The position numbers were made by a program, and so were the translations under genes. Shown here piece by piece: positions 1 through 8,405 of a DNA stretch of 21,685 nt; positions within the stretch are counted from its first letter, which is position 1, and the number at the start of each line of letters is the position of its first letter. Under the pieces are notes generated by a model. The model had not been told where the DNA came from. It worked only from the letters and a program-made list of their open reading frames with translations, and made no database searches. Origin of the DNA: a virus; IMG/VR virus record IMGVR_UViG_3300049489_000876, positions 1-21,685 of that record; one strand, 5' to 3'.

Positions 1-855
1 CAACTTACTCCATTCGGTGTGTCTAGAGTAAGGCTGGCTAGCCCATCAGCTAACTACGCAAACATATACCTGCAATCTACAGCTAAGATGCTATTGCTAA
101 ACGCAGACCCTCCAGTTTTCAAGAAGTGCTCGTTTACTACACCTATCCGCCTAAAGCGTGGTGCTTTGTGGGAGACAGCCGACCCTAATGCTGAAGTGAA
201 GCTACAAGAACTCTCTAACAGCACGCTGACGCAGTTTGAGAGTGTCTTAAACTTCGTAGACAACCAAATCTACTCTATTATGGGCGTTACCCGTAATAGT
301 GTGCTTGGTGGCCAAGAGAGTGGTGGCGCATACCAAAACAAGGTATCCAGCACTATGGAAAAATCTGCCACAGATATGGCTACTACGCAGATTACCAACA
401 TTGTAGAAAATTTCATTCGCCAGTACGCGCTTACAGCACTTGACCTATTCATCAGCGAACAAGTAGGCGAAACCCCACTTATCGTGGACGACAAATGCAA
501 AAACGCTATTAACCAGCTATACCCTGGTACGGTAGGCGATGACAACACAATTTTGATTAACTGGGCCGATTTCTACGCAGGCATAAAAACTTGGACTGTA
601 GATATTGACTTAAGTATGAGTGGCGACCAACTAGAAGAGAAGAAGCGCGGTGATTTGCAAGATATGCTCACTGTATCCAGCCAAACCTCTGACCCTAACG
701 ACCCAGTTGCCCGCACCCGCAAGATGGCCCTAGAAGACGAACTGCTTAAAGATGTTGCGCCTGATGTAGCCAAAGCTACAGAAAACGTCCAACCACCACA
801 GGCCCCTATGCCATCAGATGTCGCTGGACAACAGCAATTACCTGTACAGTCATAA
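1..855 (+). CDS. Portal protein, C-terminal part (5' end outside window)
   Basis: The reading frame is open from base 1, so this is the 3' part (about 284 residues) of a longer gene. The portal is the dodecameric ring at the capsid vertex through which DNA is packaged and ejected. The segment has the build of a portal clip/stem and crown: a Leu/Asn-rich stretch with a run of hydrophobic and Gln/Ser residues, a helical 'QIYSIMGV' segment followed by a Gly-rich loop with Ser and Gln, and a long helix. It ends in a hydrophilic Pro/Gln-rich tail. The scaffold-like protein and terminase lie just downstream, as expected for a head module. The assignment rests on fold-like pattern and context, not on a diagnostic motif. 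A different structural protein is the main alternative. Confidence 0.72.
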   Translation, partial: QLTPFGVSRVRLASPSANYANIYLQSTAKMLLLNADPPVFKKCSFTTPIRLKRGALWETADPNAEVKLQELSNSTLTQFESVLNFVDNQIYSIMGVTRNSVLGGQESGGAYQNKVSSTMEKSATDMATTQITNIVENFIRQYALTALDLFISEQVGETPLIVDDKCKNAINQLYPGTVGDDNTILINWADFYAGIKTWTVDIDLSMSGDQLEEKKRGDLQDMLTVSSQTSDPNDPVARTRKMALEDELLKDVAPDVAKATENVQPPQAPMPSDVAGQQQLPVQS

Positions 856-861
856 CCATTA

Positions 862-890
862 TTGACATATCAAGCCCGTTGTGCTTAAAT
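862..890 (+). promoter_or_regulatory. Sigma70-like promoter with extended -10 for a leaderless gene
   Basis: A perfect -35 TTGACA (862-867) lies 17 nt before TTAAAT (885-890), which is preceded by TGC (882-884) as an extended -10. It starts just after the portal stop codon. Transcription should begin about 7 nt downstream, exactly at the ATG at 898. Confidence 0.72.
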
Positions 891-897
891 GGTTCAT

Positions 898-1191
898 ATG
901 AGTTTTCAGGACGAAGAACTAGGTTATATATCAAGTTCGCCATTGGTGGCGACACAAAAAACAGAAGCTACCCCGCAAGACGAGCGCGACTTGTCTACCT
1001 TAAAAAAGGTACAGGGTATGCTCGCTAAGGAAATCGAAGCGCGCAAAACGACTGACCGCTTAACGCTCGATGAAACTATTTTTACGGTTAAAGAACAAGT
1101 AGCACTTAATAAAGAAATTGCTATTATTCTTGGTGAAATCAAATTAACAGTTGATACAGCAATAAATAACGTAAAGGAGAAATATGAGTGA
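898..1191 (+). CDS. Small protein of unknown function (leaderless mRNA predicted)
   Basis: A 97-residue, highly charged and probably helical protein. Its Lys/Glu/Thr-rich C-terminal half could form a coiled coil; there is no membrane segment or recognisable domain. The start at 898 is chosen over an in-frame ATG at 889 because 889 overlaps the promoter -10 hexamer. The ATG at 898 sits 7 nt past the -10, and no Shine-Dalgarno sequence precedes it. The gene ends with TGA overlapping the scaffold start by 8 nt, so the two are probably translationally coupled. A head-morphogenesis helper is plausible from position alone. Confidence 0.65.
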   Translation: MSFQDEELGYISSSPLVATQKTEATPQDERDLSTLKKVQGMLAKEIEARKTTDRLTLDETIFTVKEQVALNKEIAIILGEIKLTVDTAINNVKEKYE

Positions 1192-2146
1192 TTTAGACGG
1201 TGAATGGTTAGAGGCTCTAGGCATCGAAGGTGAATCTGATAGCAGTGACGCAGATGATAAGGGTTCTGCCGATGACACCAGCTCAAACGACACCAGCTCA
1301 GACGACAAAAAAGGAGCAGACGATGACAAGGGAAGCGATGGTGTAGATGATGGAGCTGACGATTCTAGCAATAACGATTCTGGTGATGATTCTGGTAGCG
1401 ATGATGCTGATGCCGATGGCGATGAAGGGCGCGAGACCGATGAACCTAAAGACGAGCCAGACCAGAAAGAGCTCACGAAGCAAGCGATTAAAGAGGCACT
1501 TGCAGAGTCTGAAAGCGAAAAAGCTAGCAGAAGTTCGCAAATCGGAGTACTCAAAGAAGAAGTAATCGAAAGGCTCTACCCAGAGGGTATTGACCGTCAG
1601 CTACGCGATAGCGATGGTGACCCCATTACTGGCATAGAGGACCTTACAAAGTTAATTAATCCACGGACCAACGAGTTATTCACAGACGAAGAAGCTGGTG
1701 CGTGGTTGTTAGCCGCACAGCAAAAGCTGAATAAAGATATAGAGGCTGTTGAAAAATTTGCCGAAGAAGTCGCTGAAGTGAACTACAGTGTTACTGAAGG
1801 CGCTAAGCGAGTAGCTGTAAAGTATGGTGCAATTCTTAGTGCTGACGAAGCTCTTAAGAATCGTTTGCTAAAGGCCTATAATGATACGCTCATAAAAGAC
1901 CCAAAAACTGGTATCACATTACGTAACCCAGTTGATGTGGAAGAATTTTTTGACCTAGCACTCGAACCAAGGTTAGAGGCTAGAATAGCTGCTGATGAAG
2001 AAGCAAAGATTAAAGCAGCTGAAGACGCTAAAAAAGGCCAGCAAGACCGTGGTGACCTAAAGCCTAACGGTAAAAGTGAAAACCTCGACCCAGACGATAA
2101 AGAATGGGCCGAAGCATATAAGAATTATGAACAAGGAGTAAGATAG
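1184..2146 (+). CDS. Probable capsid scaffolding protein
   Basis: A 320-residue protein in two parts. The first ~95 residues are an extremely acidic Asp/Ser/Gly low-complexity region. The rest is a charged, helix-rich region ending in a Lys/Asp/Glu-rich tail. Acidic, helical, disordered-headed proteins between portal and capsid genes are typical of phage scaffolds, which template the procapsid and are then lost. The ribosome binding site AAAGGAG precedes the ATG, inside the end of the upstream gene. The stop TAG overlaps the next gene's GTG by one base. No protease motif is visible. The role is inferred from composition and position. Confidence 0.6.
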   Translation: MSDLDGEWLEALGIEGESDSSDADDKGSADDTSSNDTSSDDKKGADDDKGSDGVDDGADDSSNNDSGDDSGSDDADADGDEGRETDEPKDEPDQKELTKQAIKEALAESESEKASRSSQIGVLKEEVIERLYPEGIDRQLRDSDGDPITGIEDLTKLINPRTNELFTDEEAGAWLLAAQQKLNKDIEAVEKFAEEVAEVNYSVTEGAKRVAVKYGAILSADEALKNRLLKAYNDTLIKDPKTGITLRNPVDVEEFFDLALEPRLEARIAADEEAKIKAAEDAKKGQQDRGDLKPNGKSENLDPDDKEWAEAYKNYEQGVR

Positions 2147-2724
2147 TGATAACTTTTGAAAATATCAGAACTGGTGAAAAAGTAGTATTTACTGGCGAGC
2201 AAGAAGCCACCTCTCGTAACGCACATATGGCTGCATACCTAAACGCAAGTGACTTGTCGCCTAACGCAGGTGTGCGCGGGCAAGACTTCGGTTGGCGCTT
2301 AGCCCCTGAAGTGATAGCTGAAATGGAAAAGGTGCGCCAAGATATGGAAGAGCTTGATAAGCTTAGCAGACGAATTGGCATCAGTATCGATGATATCCGT
2401 GACTTTCACATTTTGGCATACGTAGCAGAGAAAGACTTTGCTAAAGATGCCATTAAAGCTAAGCAAGTATCGGCCAACACCGAGCTAGAAGAAGACTACC
2501 GAGCACGTGTTAAAGCTGCTACAACAGGTGTTACAATAAGTAATGTTAATAATGAAGGAGACGCAACCGTGACTAGCGAAGAAGCAATCAAAGTAGGCCA
2601 AGACCTAGAAAAGCAAAACTCTAAAGCTGCAAAAGAAACCGTTAAGGCAGAAGTTGTAGAAGAGACAATCGCAGTCGAAGAAGCCCCAGCCAAGGGTGGC
2701 AGCGACAAATCAGCCAAGAAATAG
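2146..2724 (+). CDS. Unknown head-module protein with possible internal start
   Basis: A 192-residue protein between the scaffold-like gene and the terminase. Residues 1-140 look like a compact mixed alpha/beta domain with a long charged helix. Residues ~142-192 form an Ala/Lys/Glu-rich tail ending in Lys-Lys. GTG is the start, overlapping the previous stop by one base, so translation is probably by re-initiation. Inside the gene, AAGGAG at 2555-2560 lies 8 nt before an in-frame GTG at 2569, which could yield a separate 51-residue C-terminal product. No family was recognised. Its position suggests a head completion or small packaging-related protein, but nothing in the sequence proves this. 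Confidence 0.6.
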   Translation: MITFENIRTGEKVVFTGEQEATSRNAHMAAYLNASDLSPNAGVRGQDFGWRLAPEVIAEMEKVRQDMEELDKLSRRIGISIDDIRDFHILAYVAEKDFAKDAIKAKQVSANTELEEDYRARVKAATTGVTISNVNNEGDATVTSEEAIKVGQDLEKQNSKAAKETVKAEVVEETIAVEEAPAKGGSDKSAKK

Positions 2725-2730
2725 GCTGCT

Positions 2731-4116
2731 ATGCAAGTCCCAGCACACCAAATACCGCTGAGGGACTACCAGCTAGACTTCCTACGTAATATACGCAAGG
2801 TACGTCTAGCTGTTTTAGTATGGGCAAGGCGTGCAGGTAAGGACTATATGTGCTTCCACTATGCCGTGCAAAAGATGGTAGAGGAGCCGATGAACGTAGT
2901 AATCGTGTTCCCTACCGCAGAGCAGGGTTTTAAGGCCTTTTGGACTAACCTAGAAAACGATGGCTTCAAGACCCTGGAGCATATACCAAAAGCACTGATA
3001 GAAAGTCAGACAAACAGCAAAGACGATATGCGTATCACCCTAAAAAACGGGTCTACGCTGTTCGTGGTAGGTGCTACAAACGCTGACGCTATGCGTGGTG
3101 CTAACGGTAAACTCTATATCTTATCTGAATTTGTGGACATTCCTCAGGGTGTATTGGGTGTTATCAGGCCTATCGTTACAGTTAACGGTGGCCAAATTAT
3201 TATCCAATCAACACCTAAGCAGGACGGTATATCTGGTGGTACTTTTAAGAGGTTGTACAACGCTGCTAAGAAAAACAAAGGCCAGTATGCCAGCTTCGTA
3301 AAAGCTGACCGCTACTTGTCGCCAGAACAACTAGAGCAAGCCCGTCAAGACTACATAGACGAATACGGCAACGACTTCTTGTTTAGGCAGGAAATGTTAC
3401 TTGACTGGGGCCAATCTAGCTCAACCAGCTACTATGGCCACAGACTATCTGAAATGGAGAAAACTAAACAAGTCGGCCTACACCCATATAACCCAGATTA
3501 CCCAGTCTATACAGCGTGGGACCTTGGTATGGCTGACAGTACCGCGTTATGGTTCTTTCAGTACTACAACAAGTCTTTACACCTGATTGATGCCTACGAA
3601 ACACACGATGTGAACGATGAGGCTGTTATTAAGTTTGTGCTTGGCAAGAACTATACTTATGCTGGTCATTTCTGGCCTCACGATGGTGCAAAGCGTGATA
3701 GTGACGCTCAACAGCGTATAGACAAGGCCCGTAAAATGGGTCTTGCCAACACGTATCTACTGCAACGCAGAAACAAGGAAATGGGTATAAATAAGGTGCT
3801 TGAACTACTTAACCGCAAATCAACCACTATACACGCCCCTATATGTGGTTGGGCTGTGGAAAAGTTGAACCTATATAAGCGAAAATTCAATCCATACACA
3901 GGCGATTACGAAGGCCCAGACCACTCCACAGAATCACACATCGCGGACGCATTACGCTACGTGGCTGAGGCAATAGACCAGTTCTTTAACCAGACTACGG
4001 GAGCCTTTTACTACACTAACGCGGGTAAAGAAATGACAACTCATTCAGAGGAGTTGGTCCGCACGCATATATATAGTGAAGGCGAAGAATGGGCGGATTG
4101 GCAAAGCGACTGGTAA
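2731..4116 (+). CDS. Terminase large subunit (packaging ATPase/nuclease)
   Basis: A 461-residue motor that pumps phage DNA through the portal and cuts concatemers. In the N-terminal ATPase, the Walker A variant ARRAGKD (residues 32-38, Lys37) follows an adenine-site-like RDYQ. The Walker B region is YILSEF (129-134, Glu133), with Ser where the family normally has Asp. The coupling motif QSTPK follows near 158-163. The C-terminal RNase H-like nuclease shows WDLG with Asp264, HDG with Asp318, and HIADALRY with Asp406, the usual three acidic positions. Length is normal for the family. No Shine-Dalgarno precedes the ATG, which lies 6 nt after the upstream stop. No small terminase subunit is visible nearby. 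The order portal, scaffold, TerL, capsid is unusual. Confidence 0.93.
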   Translation: MQVPAHQIPLRDYQLDFLRNIRKVRLAVLVWARRAGKDYMCFHYAVQKMVEEPMNVVIVFPTAEQGFKAFWTNLENDGFKTLEHIPKALIESQTNSKDDMRITLKNGSTLFVVGATNADAMRGANGKLYILSEFVDIPQGVLGVIRPIVTVNGGQIIIQSTPKQDGISGGTFKRLYNAAKKNKGQYASFVKADRYLSPEQLEQARQDYIDEYGNDFLFRQEMLLDWGQSSSTSYYGHRLSEMEKTKQVGLHPYNPDYPVYTAWDLGMADSTALWFFQYYNKSLHLIDAYETHDVNDEAVIKFVLGKNYTYAGHFWPHDGAKRDSDAQQRIDKARKMGLANTYLLQRRNKEMGINKVLELLNRKSTTIHAPICGWAVEKLNLYKRKFNPYTGDYEGPDHSTESHIADALRYVAEAIDQFFNQTTGAFYYTNAGKEMTTHSEELVRTHIYSEGEEWADWQSDW

Positions 4117-4121
4117 AATAG

Positions 4122-4151
4122 TTGACTTTATGCTACTGCTTATAACATAAT
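4122..4151 (+). promoter_or_regulatory. Promoter of the major capsid gene
   Basis: TTGACT (4122-4127) is followed after 18 nt by CATAAT (4146-4151), immediately after the terminase stop. The predicted leader of about 45 nt carries GAAAGGA at 4188-4194, a good ribosome binding site 7 nt before the GTG at 4202. A second TTGACA at 4172-4177 has no convincing -10. This is the only plus-strand promoter here with a conventional leader and no TGn element. Confidence 0.6.
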
Positions 4152-4201
4152 ACAAGTGTGTAACCCACACATTTGACAATAAAACTCGAAAGGAAAAATC
4201 C

Positions 4202-5065
4202 GTGGCACAAAATTACGGTAGAAGTACTTCGAGCATTATGGACGTTCCACTAAAGCGAAAGTCTGTTTTCACCCCTTATGTAGGTGACAATGGCTACCGT
4301 TTTGAAGGTCAGAACACCATTTATGTTCTAAGTCACGATAATGGTACTTTAGTAACTTATGATGAATCTAGCGCAACTGCACCTTTTGGTAGCATTGCAT
4401 TGGCTGGCAACGCTGAGCAAACGCTTACGCTTGCTTACAACCAAGCTATGATTGCTCGTATCCAAAAGACCCAAATGCAGGACGTTCCTGTAAGCTCTTT
4501 CGCAAAGAGCTGGGCCGTACAGCAAGTGTACGAAGTGTTCATTCCAGCACACGATGCTTATTCGTTGGCAAAACTTAAGACTGCTCGCCCAACAGGCAAC
4601 CGTCTTTACACAGTTGTTGCTGACTGGGCAACTGGTGCTGAAAAGCTTAGCCTAACCTTTGAAAAAGCTATTAACTTAGCTCGTACAAACGGTAAAGCTG
4701 AGAGCGCACAAATGGTTGCGTGGATTGGTTACGACTTTGCAGCAAACCTATCTAGCCAGATTAACTTTACTGGTTCAGACAAGGGCTACGAAGATGCTCG
4801 TAACGGTTACCTAGGCAAGCACAAAGGAGTAGCTTGTGTAGAAACACCAGACGCACTATTGCCTCTTAAAACTCACGTTATTATCGCTGACAAGCGTGCT
4901 ATCGTGGCAGTTACTCCTAAAATGTCACCAACCGATGGCGAAGGCTATGTTGTCCTTGACAAGGTTCCTGGCTTCGGTGGTATCGAAATCCAACTTCGAG
5001 ACCGTGGCGACACATTCGTATTGAACAAGAAAGCATCTGCTATCTCTACAATCGAAGTAGTGTAA
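4202..5065 (+). CDS. Major capsid protein (HK97/P22-type coat, probable)
   Basis: A 287-residue protein, the size of a small HK97-fold coat subunit. The pattern fits: an N-terminal arm ('SSIMDVPLKRKSVFTPYV'), an E-loop-like strand pair, a long helix with conserved AINLARTNGKAE-type composition, and a P-domain-like region near residues 140-200. The C-terminus is beta-rich, ending in 'ISTIEVV'. It has its own promoter, a GTG start with a strong ribosome binding site, and an intrinsic terminator right after the stop. That makes it a high-expression single-gene unit, as expected for the most abundant virion protein. No maturation protease is seen. The call relies on context and topology; another abundant virion protein is the alternative. 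Confidence 0.75.
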   Translation: MAQNYGRSTSSIMDVPLKRKSVFTPYVGDNGYRFEGQNTIYVLSHDNGTLVTYDESSATAPFGSIALAGNAEQTLTLAYNQAMIARIQKTQMQDVPVSSFAKSWAVQQVYEVFIPAHDAYSLAKLKTARPTGNRLYTVVADWATGAEKLSLTFEKAINLARTNGKAESAQMVAWIGYDFAANLSSQINFTGSDKGYEDARNGYLGKHKGVACVETPDALLPLKTHVIIADKRAIVAVTPKMSPTDGEGYVVLDKVPGFGGIEIQLRDRGDTFVLNKKASAISTIEVV

Positions 5066-5087
5066 CCCTAGTTTTCGGGAAAGAATT

Positions 5088-5113
5088 AGAGGGGAGAAAT
5101 CCCCTCTTTTTTT
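5088..5113 (+). terminator. Intrinsic terminator after the capsid gene
   Basis: A perfect 8-bp stem, AGAGGGGA (5088-5095) with TCCCCTCT (5100-5107), is closed by a GAAA tetraloop of GNRA type and followed by an unbroken T run to 5113. It ends the capsid transcript and separates it from the adhesin operon that starts at 5139. Confidence 0.92.
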
Positions 5114-5123
5114 GTTGCGGTAA

Positions 5124-5132
5124 TGCTATAAT
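5124..5132 (+). promoter_or_regulatory. Extended -10 promoter for the fibre operon
   Basis: TGCTATAAT is a perfect TGn-extended -10 (TATAAT at 5127-5132). No -35 stands out at the right distance, which extended -10 promoters tolerate. The ATG at 5139 follows after only 6 nt, so the mRNA should be leaderless. Confidence 0.72.
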
Positions 5133-5138
5133 AAGCTT

Positions 5139-5888
5139 ATGAATGAAACTCCATACTTAAAAGCCAGTAACGGGAGTGGTGAGCCACCCCGCGCTACCGT
5201 TACTGTCGCGCGTTCAATAGGGGCCACAACGTTAACAGTCGATGCGTTAACCAACTGGCCGCCAGAATTTATAGCAACTAGTGGGGTGCTGAACGTTACA
5301 ACTGGAGTGCTAAACCCAGCTACTATTAAAGTTTTTAAAGGCCATATAGCTTCTGGCAAAATAGAAATAGATGCTTTTGCGCCTGGCTACACAGATGCAG
5401 GTAACTCTGTTGGTGATGTGGTTGTGCTTAAACCGACTACTTTGTGGTCTGATATAGTCGCTGATGCTTTTGACGAATTAGACACCAAAACAGCAACTAG
5501 TCTTAACCCAGACGGTACTCTGTCTTCTGCTGCAATGACGCAGATAGCTGGCAATTCAACTGTCAAGTCTCACAGGTCTATACCTCGCATACGTGTACAG
5601 GCTAGCCCAGCGACCCTAACTCCTGACATAGACAGTTATAACTACGAGCGTGTTACTGCCTTAACAACAGCTATTAACGTAGCAAATCCAACTGGAACAC
5701 CCAGTGACGGAGAAGGTTTGCTCATAGAGATTACAGGTACGGCTGCGCGTGCAATCACCTGGGGTACAAACTATGAGGCAAATAGCCAATATAGTTTGCC
5801 ACTACCATCAACAACAGTAACAACAAAGACGACTTTCGTAACATTCGTATGGTCAGCTGCACGTTCTAAGTGGCTGATGGTCGCATAA
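5139..5888 (+). CDS. Tail/head fibre adhesin A (paralogue of the gene at 6608)
   Basis: A 249-residue beta-rich protein. Residues ~16-113 form a module shared with the N-terminus of the gene at 6608. Common blocks include VGATTL/IGATTL, NWPPEFIATSG versus GWPNKFIATSG, VFKGH, and APGYTD followed by Gly, Val and VVVLKP. This is probably the virion-attachment head of a fibre. The C-terminal ~115 residues (Thr/Asn/Gly-rich, 'ITWGTNYEAN', 'FVTFVWSAARSKWLMVA') look like a beta-sandwich tip. The start is set by the extended -10 promoter 6 nt upstream; no Shine-Dalgarno is present. Known phage fibres use such duplicated heads with variable tips for receptor binding. The receptor is unknown. Confidence 0.72.
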   Translation: MNETPYLKASNGSGEPPRATVTVARSIGATTLTVDALTNWPPEFIATSGVLNVTTGVLNPATIKVFKGHIASGKIEIDAFAPGYTDAGNSVGDVVVLKPTTLWSDIVADAFDELDTKTATSLNPDGTLSSAAMTQIAGNSTVKSHRSIPRIRVQASPATLTPDIDSYNYERVTALTTAINVANPTGTPSDGEGLLIEITGTAARAITWGTNYEANSQYSLPLPSTTVTTKTTFVTFVWSAARSKWLMVA

Positions 5889-5900
5889 GGAGCCTAACCA

Positions 5901-6608
5901 ATGGCTGATTTTTCGCTAGGTTCACAAGGTACAGGCCGAGTAGAGGCTTGGGAGAACTGGAATGGCTCTACCCAAGTTTCAATGCACTACAAACTATCTG
6001 TTTGGGTCGGTAACGCCTATAACGGTTACGGCCCTACTGCGGGCCCGTACTGGGAGGGTAGTCTTGGTGGCGGCCACGTTGGCAGTGGTTATTGGACATA
6101 CTCCAACAACCAAGGCTGGCGTGTATTGCGTGAAATTGATGTTACTTTCAATAAAGACGCTAATGGCAACATTTCTATTGGCATATATGGGCACGTCAAC
6201 GGTAAAAACGCACCTTATATGGGGGCTAATTCTGCAAGCTGGACACACTACCCAGCCCGTATAGGCATTGCACCTACGCACGCAGGACACATTGCCGATA
6301 GCATTTTAGTCACAACGGCCAGACTGGGTGCTGAAATATCGAGCGTTGGTCTTGGTACTAGCGCGAATATGACTATGTACATAAGGAAGCTAGGTGACGT
6401 TTCTTGGACAGACTTGGGCAACCAGGCTGATGTAGGTGGCTATAATTACTGGTATCCAACTGGCCTTATACCTGGAACGACCTACGAATACGTCACTAAC
6501 TACTGGAACAACAACGGAGACTACTCACAGTCACCAATATCACAATTTAGCACGCTACCAGCTCCTGCTAACAGTAGAGCTATGTTAGGCGTACTGGGGA
6601 TTAACTAA
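5901..6608 (+). CDS. Tail protein with Fn3-like C-terminal domain
   Basis: A 235-residue, Gly/Tyr/Trp/Asn-rich protein. Residues ~1-130 resemble the beta-sandwich of siphophage distal tail/fibre proteins: alternating strands with 'MHYKLSVWVG', 'REIDVTFNKDANGNISIGIYG' style (split here by function, not by gap) and a 'PARIG' exit. Residues ~140-220 read as a fibronectin type III-like domain, with a 'GLIPGTTYEY' turn and a 'SQFSTLPAP' end. AAGGAG lies upstream of the ATG. The stop TAA overlaps the next ATG (TAATG). It sits between two paralogous fibre genes, so it is probably part of the same adsorption apparatus. A secreted carbohydrate-binding role is possible. Confidence 0.7.
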   Translation: MADFSLGSQGTGRVEAWENWNGSTQVSMHYKLSVWVGNAYNGYGPTAGPYWEGSLGGGHVGSGYWTYSNNQGWRVLREIDVTFNKDANGNISIGIYGHVNGKNAPYMGANSASWTHYPARIGIAPTHAGHIADSILVTTARLGAEISSVGLGTSANMTMYIRKLGDVSWTDLGNQADVGGYNYWYPTGLIPGTTYEYVTNYWNNNGDYSQSPISQFSTLPAPANSRAMLGVLGIN

Positions 6609-7987
6609 TGCCACCAGCAGATTACATTGCTGCATCAGACGGTACCACCGAAGCTGTTCGTGCGATAGTTACCACTGAACGACTTGTAGGCGCTACTACG
6701 CTTATTGTTGATAGCGTAACTGGTTGGCCTAACAAGTTTATAGCTACCTCTGGCAGTTTAAACCCAGCTACTGGTCTTATAGATGACAACACGCTAACTG
6801 TGTTCAAGGGTCATTTAACTGGCTCTATTATTACGATTGATGAATACGCACCTGGGTATACGGACACTGGACACGGTGTTGGTCAGGTGGTAGTACTCAA
6901 GCCTTCTACTCTGTGGGCTGATTTAGTTCGTGCATATTTGGACGACCTGACTGATTTCGCAGAAGCTAGCACACACGTTGCTTTAGTCAAGAACGAAGTA
7001 GTTAACGGTACTAAGGACGGCTCAAACACAGTTTTTACTATAGCTGGTGAGGCCGTCACTGGGACTGTTGAGCTATACAAGAACGGTGTTAGGCAAAACC
7101 CTGGAGCTGGCAATGACTATACTGTCTCTGGTCAGACTATCACTATGGCTGTTGCCCCTCTGGCTGGGACTGTATTGCTTGCTGATTACGCAACTAGCAC
7201 ATCACAGTTCACAAACCCAAGCATCACTGGCTTGCGTATGAACGAAACGCCTGCTGGCACCATTAACGGTACAAACAAAGATTTTACGACATTGAGTTCT
7301 TATGTTGGAGGTACACTTGAGGTCTGGGTAAACGGTCTAAAACAACTCCCAATCACCCACTTCACAGAAACTACCCCCGCATCTGGCGTATTTACGCTTA
7401 GCGATGCACCACTTACAGGCGACAACATACTTGTTAATTATCACCACACGCTATCAGCTGGTATAGGAGATGCAGACACTGTAGATACGTTCCACGCTAG
7501 CGATTCACCAATGGCGAACACTATCTTACCCCTAAACGCCAGCGCTAAATACCCTATAGAGGTGATATCTAATCCTTATAAATTCTCTGCATATATGAGT
7601 TCTACACAAACTTTAACAAACGCTGGCACGTGGTATAAATTAAATTTCAATACAGAAAGCTATGATACTAATAATGACTTCAATACAAGCACGGGAACTT
7701 ATACTGTTCCAATAACTGGATATTACCAATTTTCTGCAACAGCTTTAATGCAGAGCCAAGCAGGCAACCAATTTATACTATCACTAGGGTTAACTGGTAC
7801 TACAGAATATGTCAGGTTAGAGCAAATACCTAACACGACTGGAGACATAACTGTAAGCGGTACAGTTGATTTATACCTAACGGCTGGACAAACGGTCTTT
7901 GTGTTAGCTTATAGTGGGACAGCTGGAAAAGTTATATATAATTTGTTCCCATATAGTAAATTTAGTGGAAGATTCTTAGGAGCTTAA
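6608..7987 (+). CDS. Multi-domain fibre adhesin B with C1q-like tip
   Basis: A 459-residue modular fibre. Residues ~15-113 are the same head as in the gene at 5139. Two tandem ~70-residue beta repeats follow (about 126-195 and 210-280), each running NETP/NEVV, NGT..N..FT, GT.E(L/V).(K/V)NG..Q, a strand, then APL.G..(L/I)L..Y. Residues 288-316 form the 'DADTVD.FHAS' and 'LPLNASAKYP' linker seen in many phage fibres. Residues ~325-459 are a C1q/TNF-like jelly roll (for example 'YTVPITGYYQFSA' and a 'GTVDLYLTAGQTVFV' strand pair). Translation is coupled to the previous gene by TAATG. It is probably a trimeric receptor-binding protein. This is a clear domain duplication within and between genes. 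Confidence 0.82.
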   Translation: MPPADYIAASDGTTEAVRAIVTTERLVGATTLIVDSVTGWPNKFIATSGSLNPATGLIDDNTLTVFKGHLTGSIITIDEYAPGYTDTGHGVGQVVVLKPSTLWADLVRAYLDDLTDFAEASTHVALVKNEVVNGTKDGSNTVFTIAGEAVTGTVELYKNGVRQNPGAGNDYTVSGQTITMAVAPLAGTVLLADYATSTSQFTNPSITGLRMNETPAGTINGTNKDFTTLSSYVGGTLEVWVNGLKQLPITHFTETTPASGVFTLSDAPLTGDNILVNYHHTLSAGIGDADTVDTFHASDSPMANTILPLNASAKYPIEVISNPYKFSAYMSSTQTLTNAGTWYKLNFNTESYDTNNDFNTSTGTYTVPITGYYQFSATALMQSQAGNQFILSLGLTGTTEYVRLEQIPNTTGDITVSGTVDLYLTAGQTVFVLAYSGTAGKVIYNLFPYSKFSGRFLGA

Positions 7988-7988
7988 T

Positions 7989-8405
7989 ATGGCAAAGCAA
8001 AAAATCAATCAATTACAACTAGACAACAACGTTTATGCCTATGGGACTATAGGGACTGAAAACGGTGGTGGCACTAAAAGTATGACCCAATGGGCTAGTA
8101 GCGGGATAACTTTTAATGGTAGCAACGCGTATACAGTAGTTACCCCTGGTTTATACAGGCTATACGCTCAACAACTAATACAAACCAACGGCTCTACGGC
8201 TATATATTTTGGCTGGTCTATTAACGGAGTGATGCTAGTCCACGGGTATTTAGTCCCCAGCAGACAAGATGACGCTATAGCGTCTCATTACACATTATTG
8301 GCAGCTGGAGATGTTATACGCATAAGCCAAACAAATGCTTCGGCTGCATCTTGGGGTGCTGTCCACTCGTCTTATTACATAGTTCTAGATAAAAGGACAG
8401 CATAA
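7989..8405 (+). CDS. Single-domain C1q-like jelly-roll protein
   Basis: A 138-residue protein that is little more than one C1q/TNF-like domain. It shows a 'YTVVTPGLYRLYAQQLIQ' strand pair (compare the C1q core of the preceding gene), a central 'GWSINGVMLVHG' and a closing 'LAAGDVIRISQTNAS' and 'SYYIVLDKR'. TAGGAG precedes the ATG, which is 2 nt after the upstream stop. Its stop TAA overlaps the next start (TAATG). In phages such free-standing heads can be separate tips or decorations docking on a fibre stem. The ligand is unknown. Confidence 0.68.
   Translation: MAKQKINQLQLDNNVYAYGTIGTENGGGTKSMTQWASSGITFNGSNAYTVVTPGLYRLYAQQLIQTNGSTAIYFGWSINGVMLVHGYLVPSRQDDAIASHYTLLAAGDVIRISQTNASAASWGAVHSSYYIVLDKRTA

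Noticed and set aside
1144-1554. Ser/Leu-rich minus-strand frames opposite the scaffold-like gene
   Set aside because: They mirror the Asp/Ser codon run of the real gene and have no start signals.
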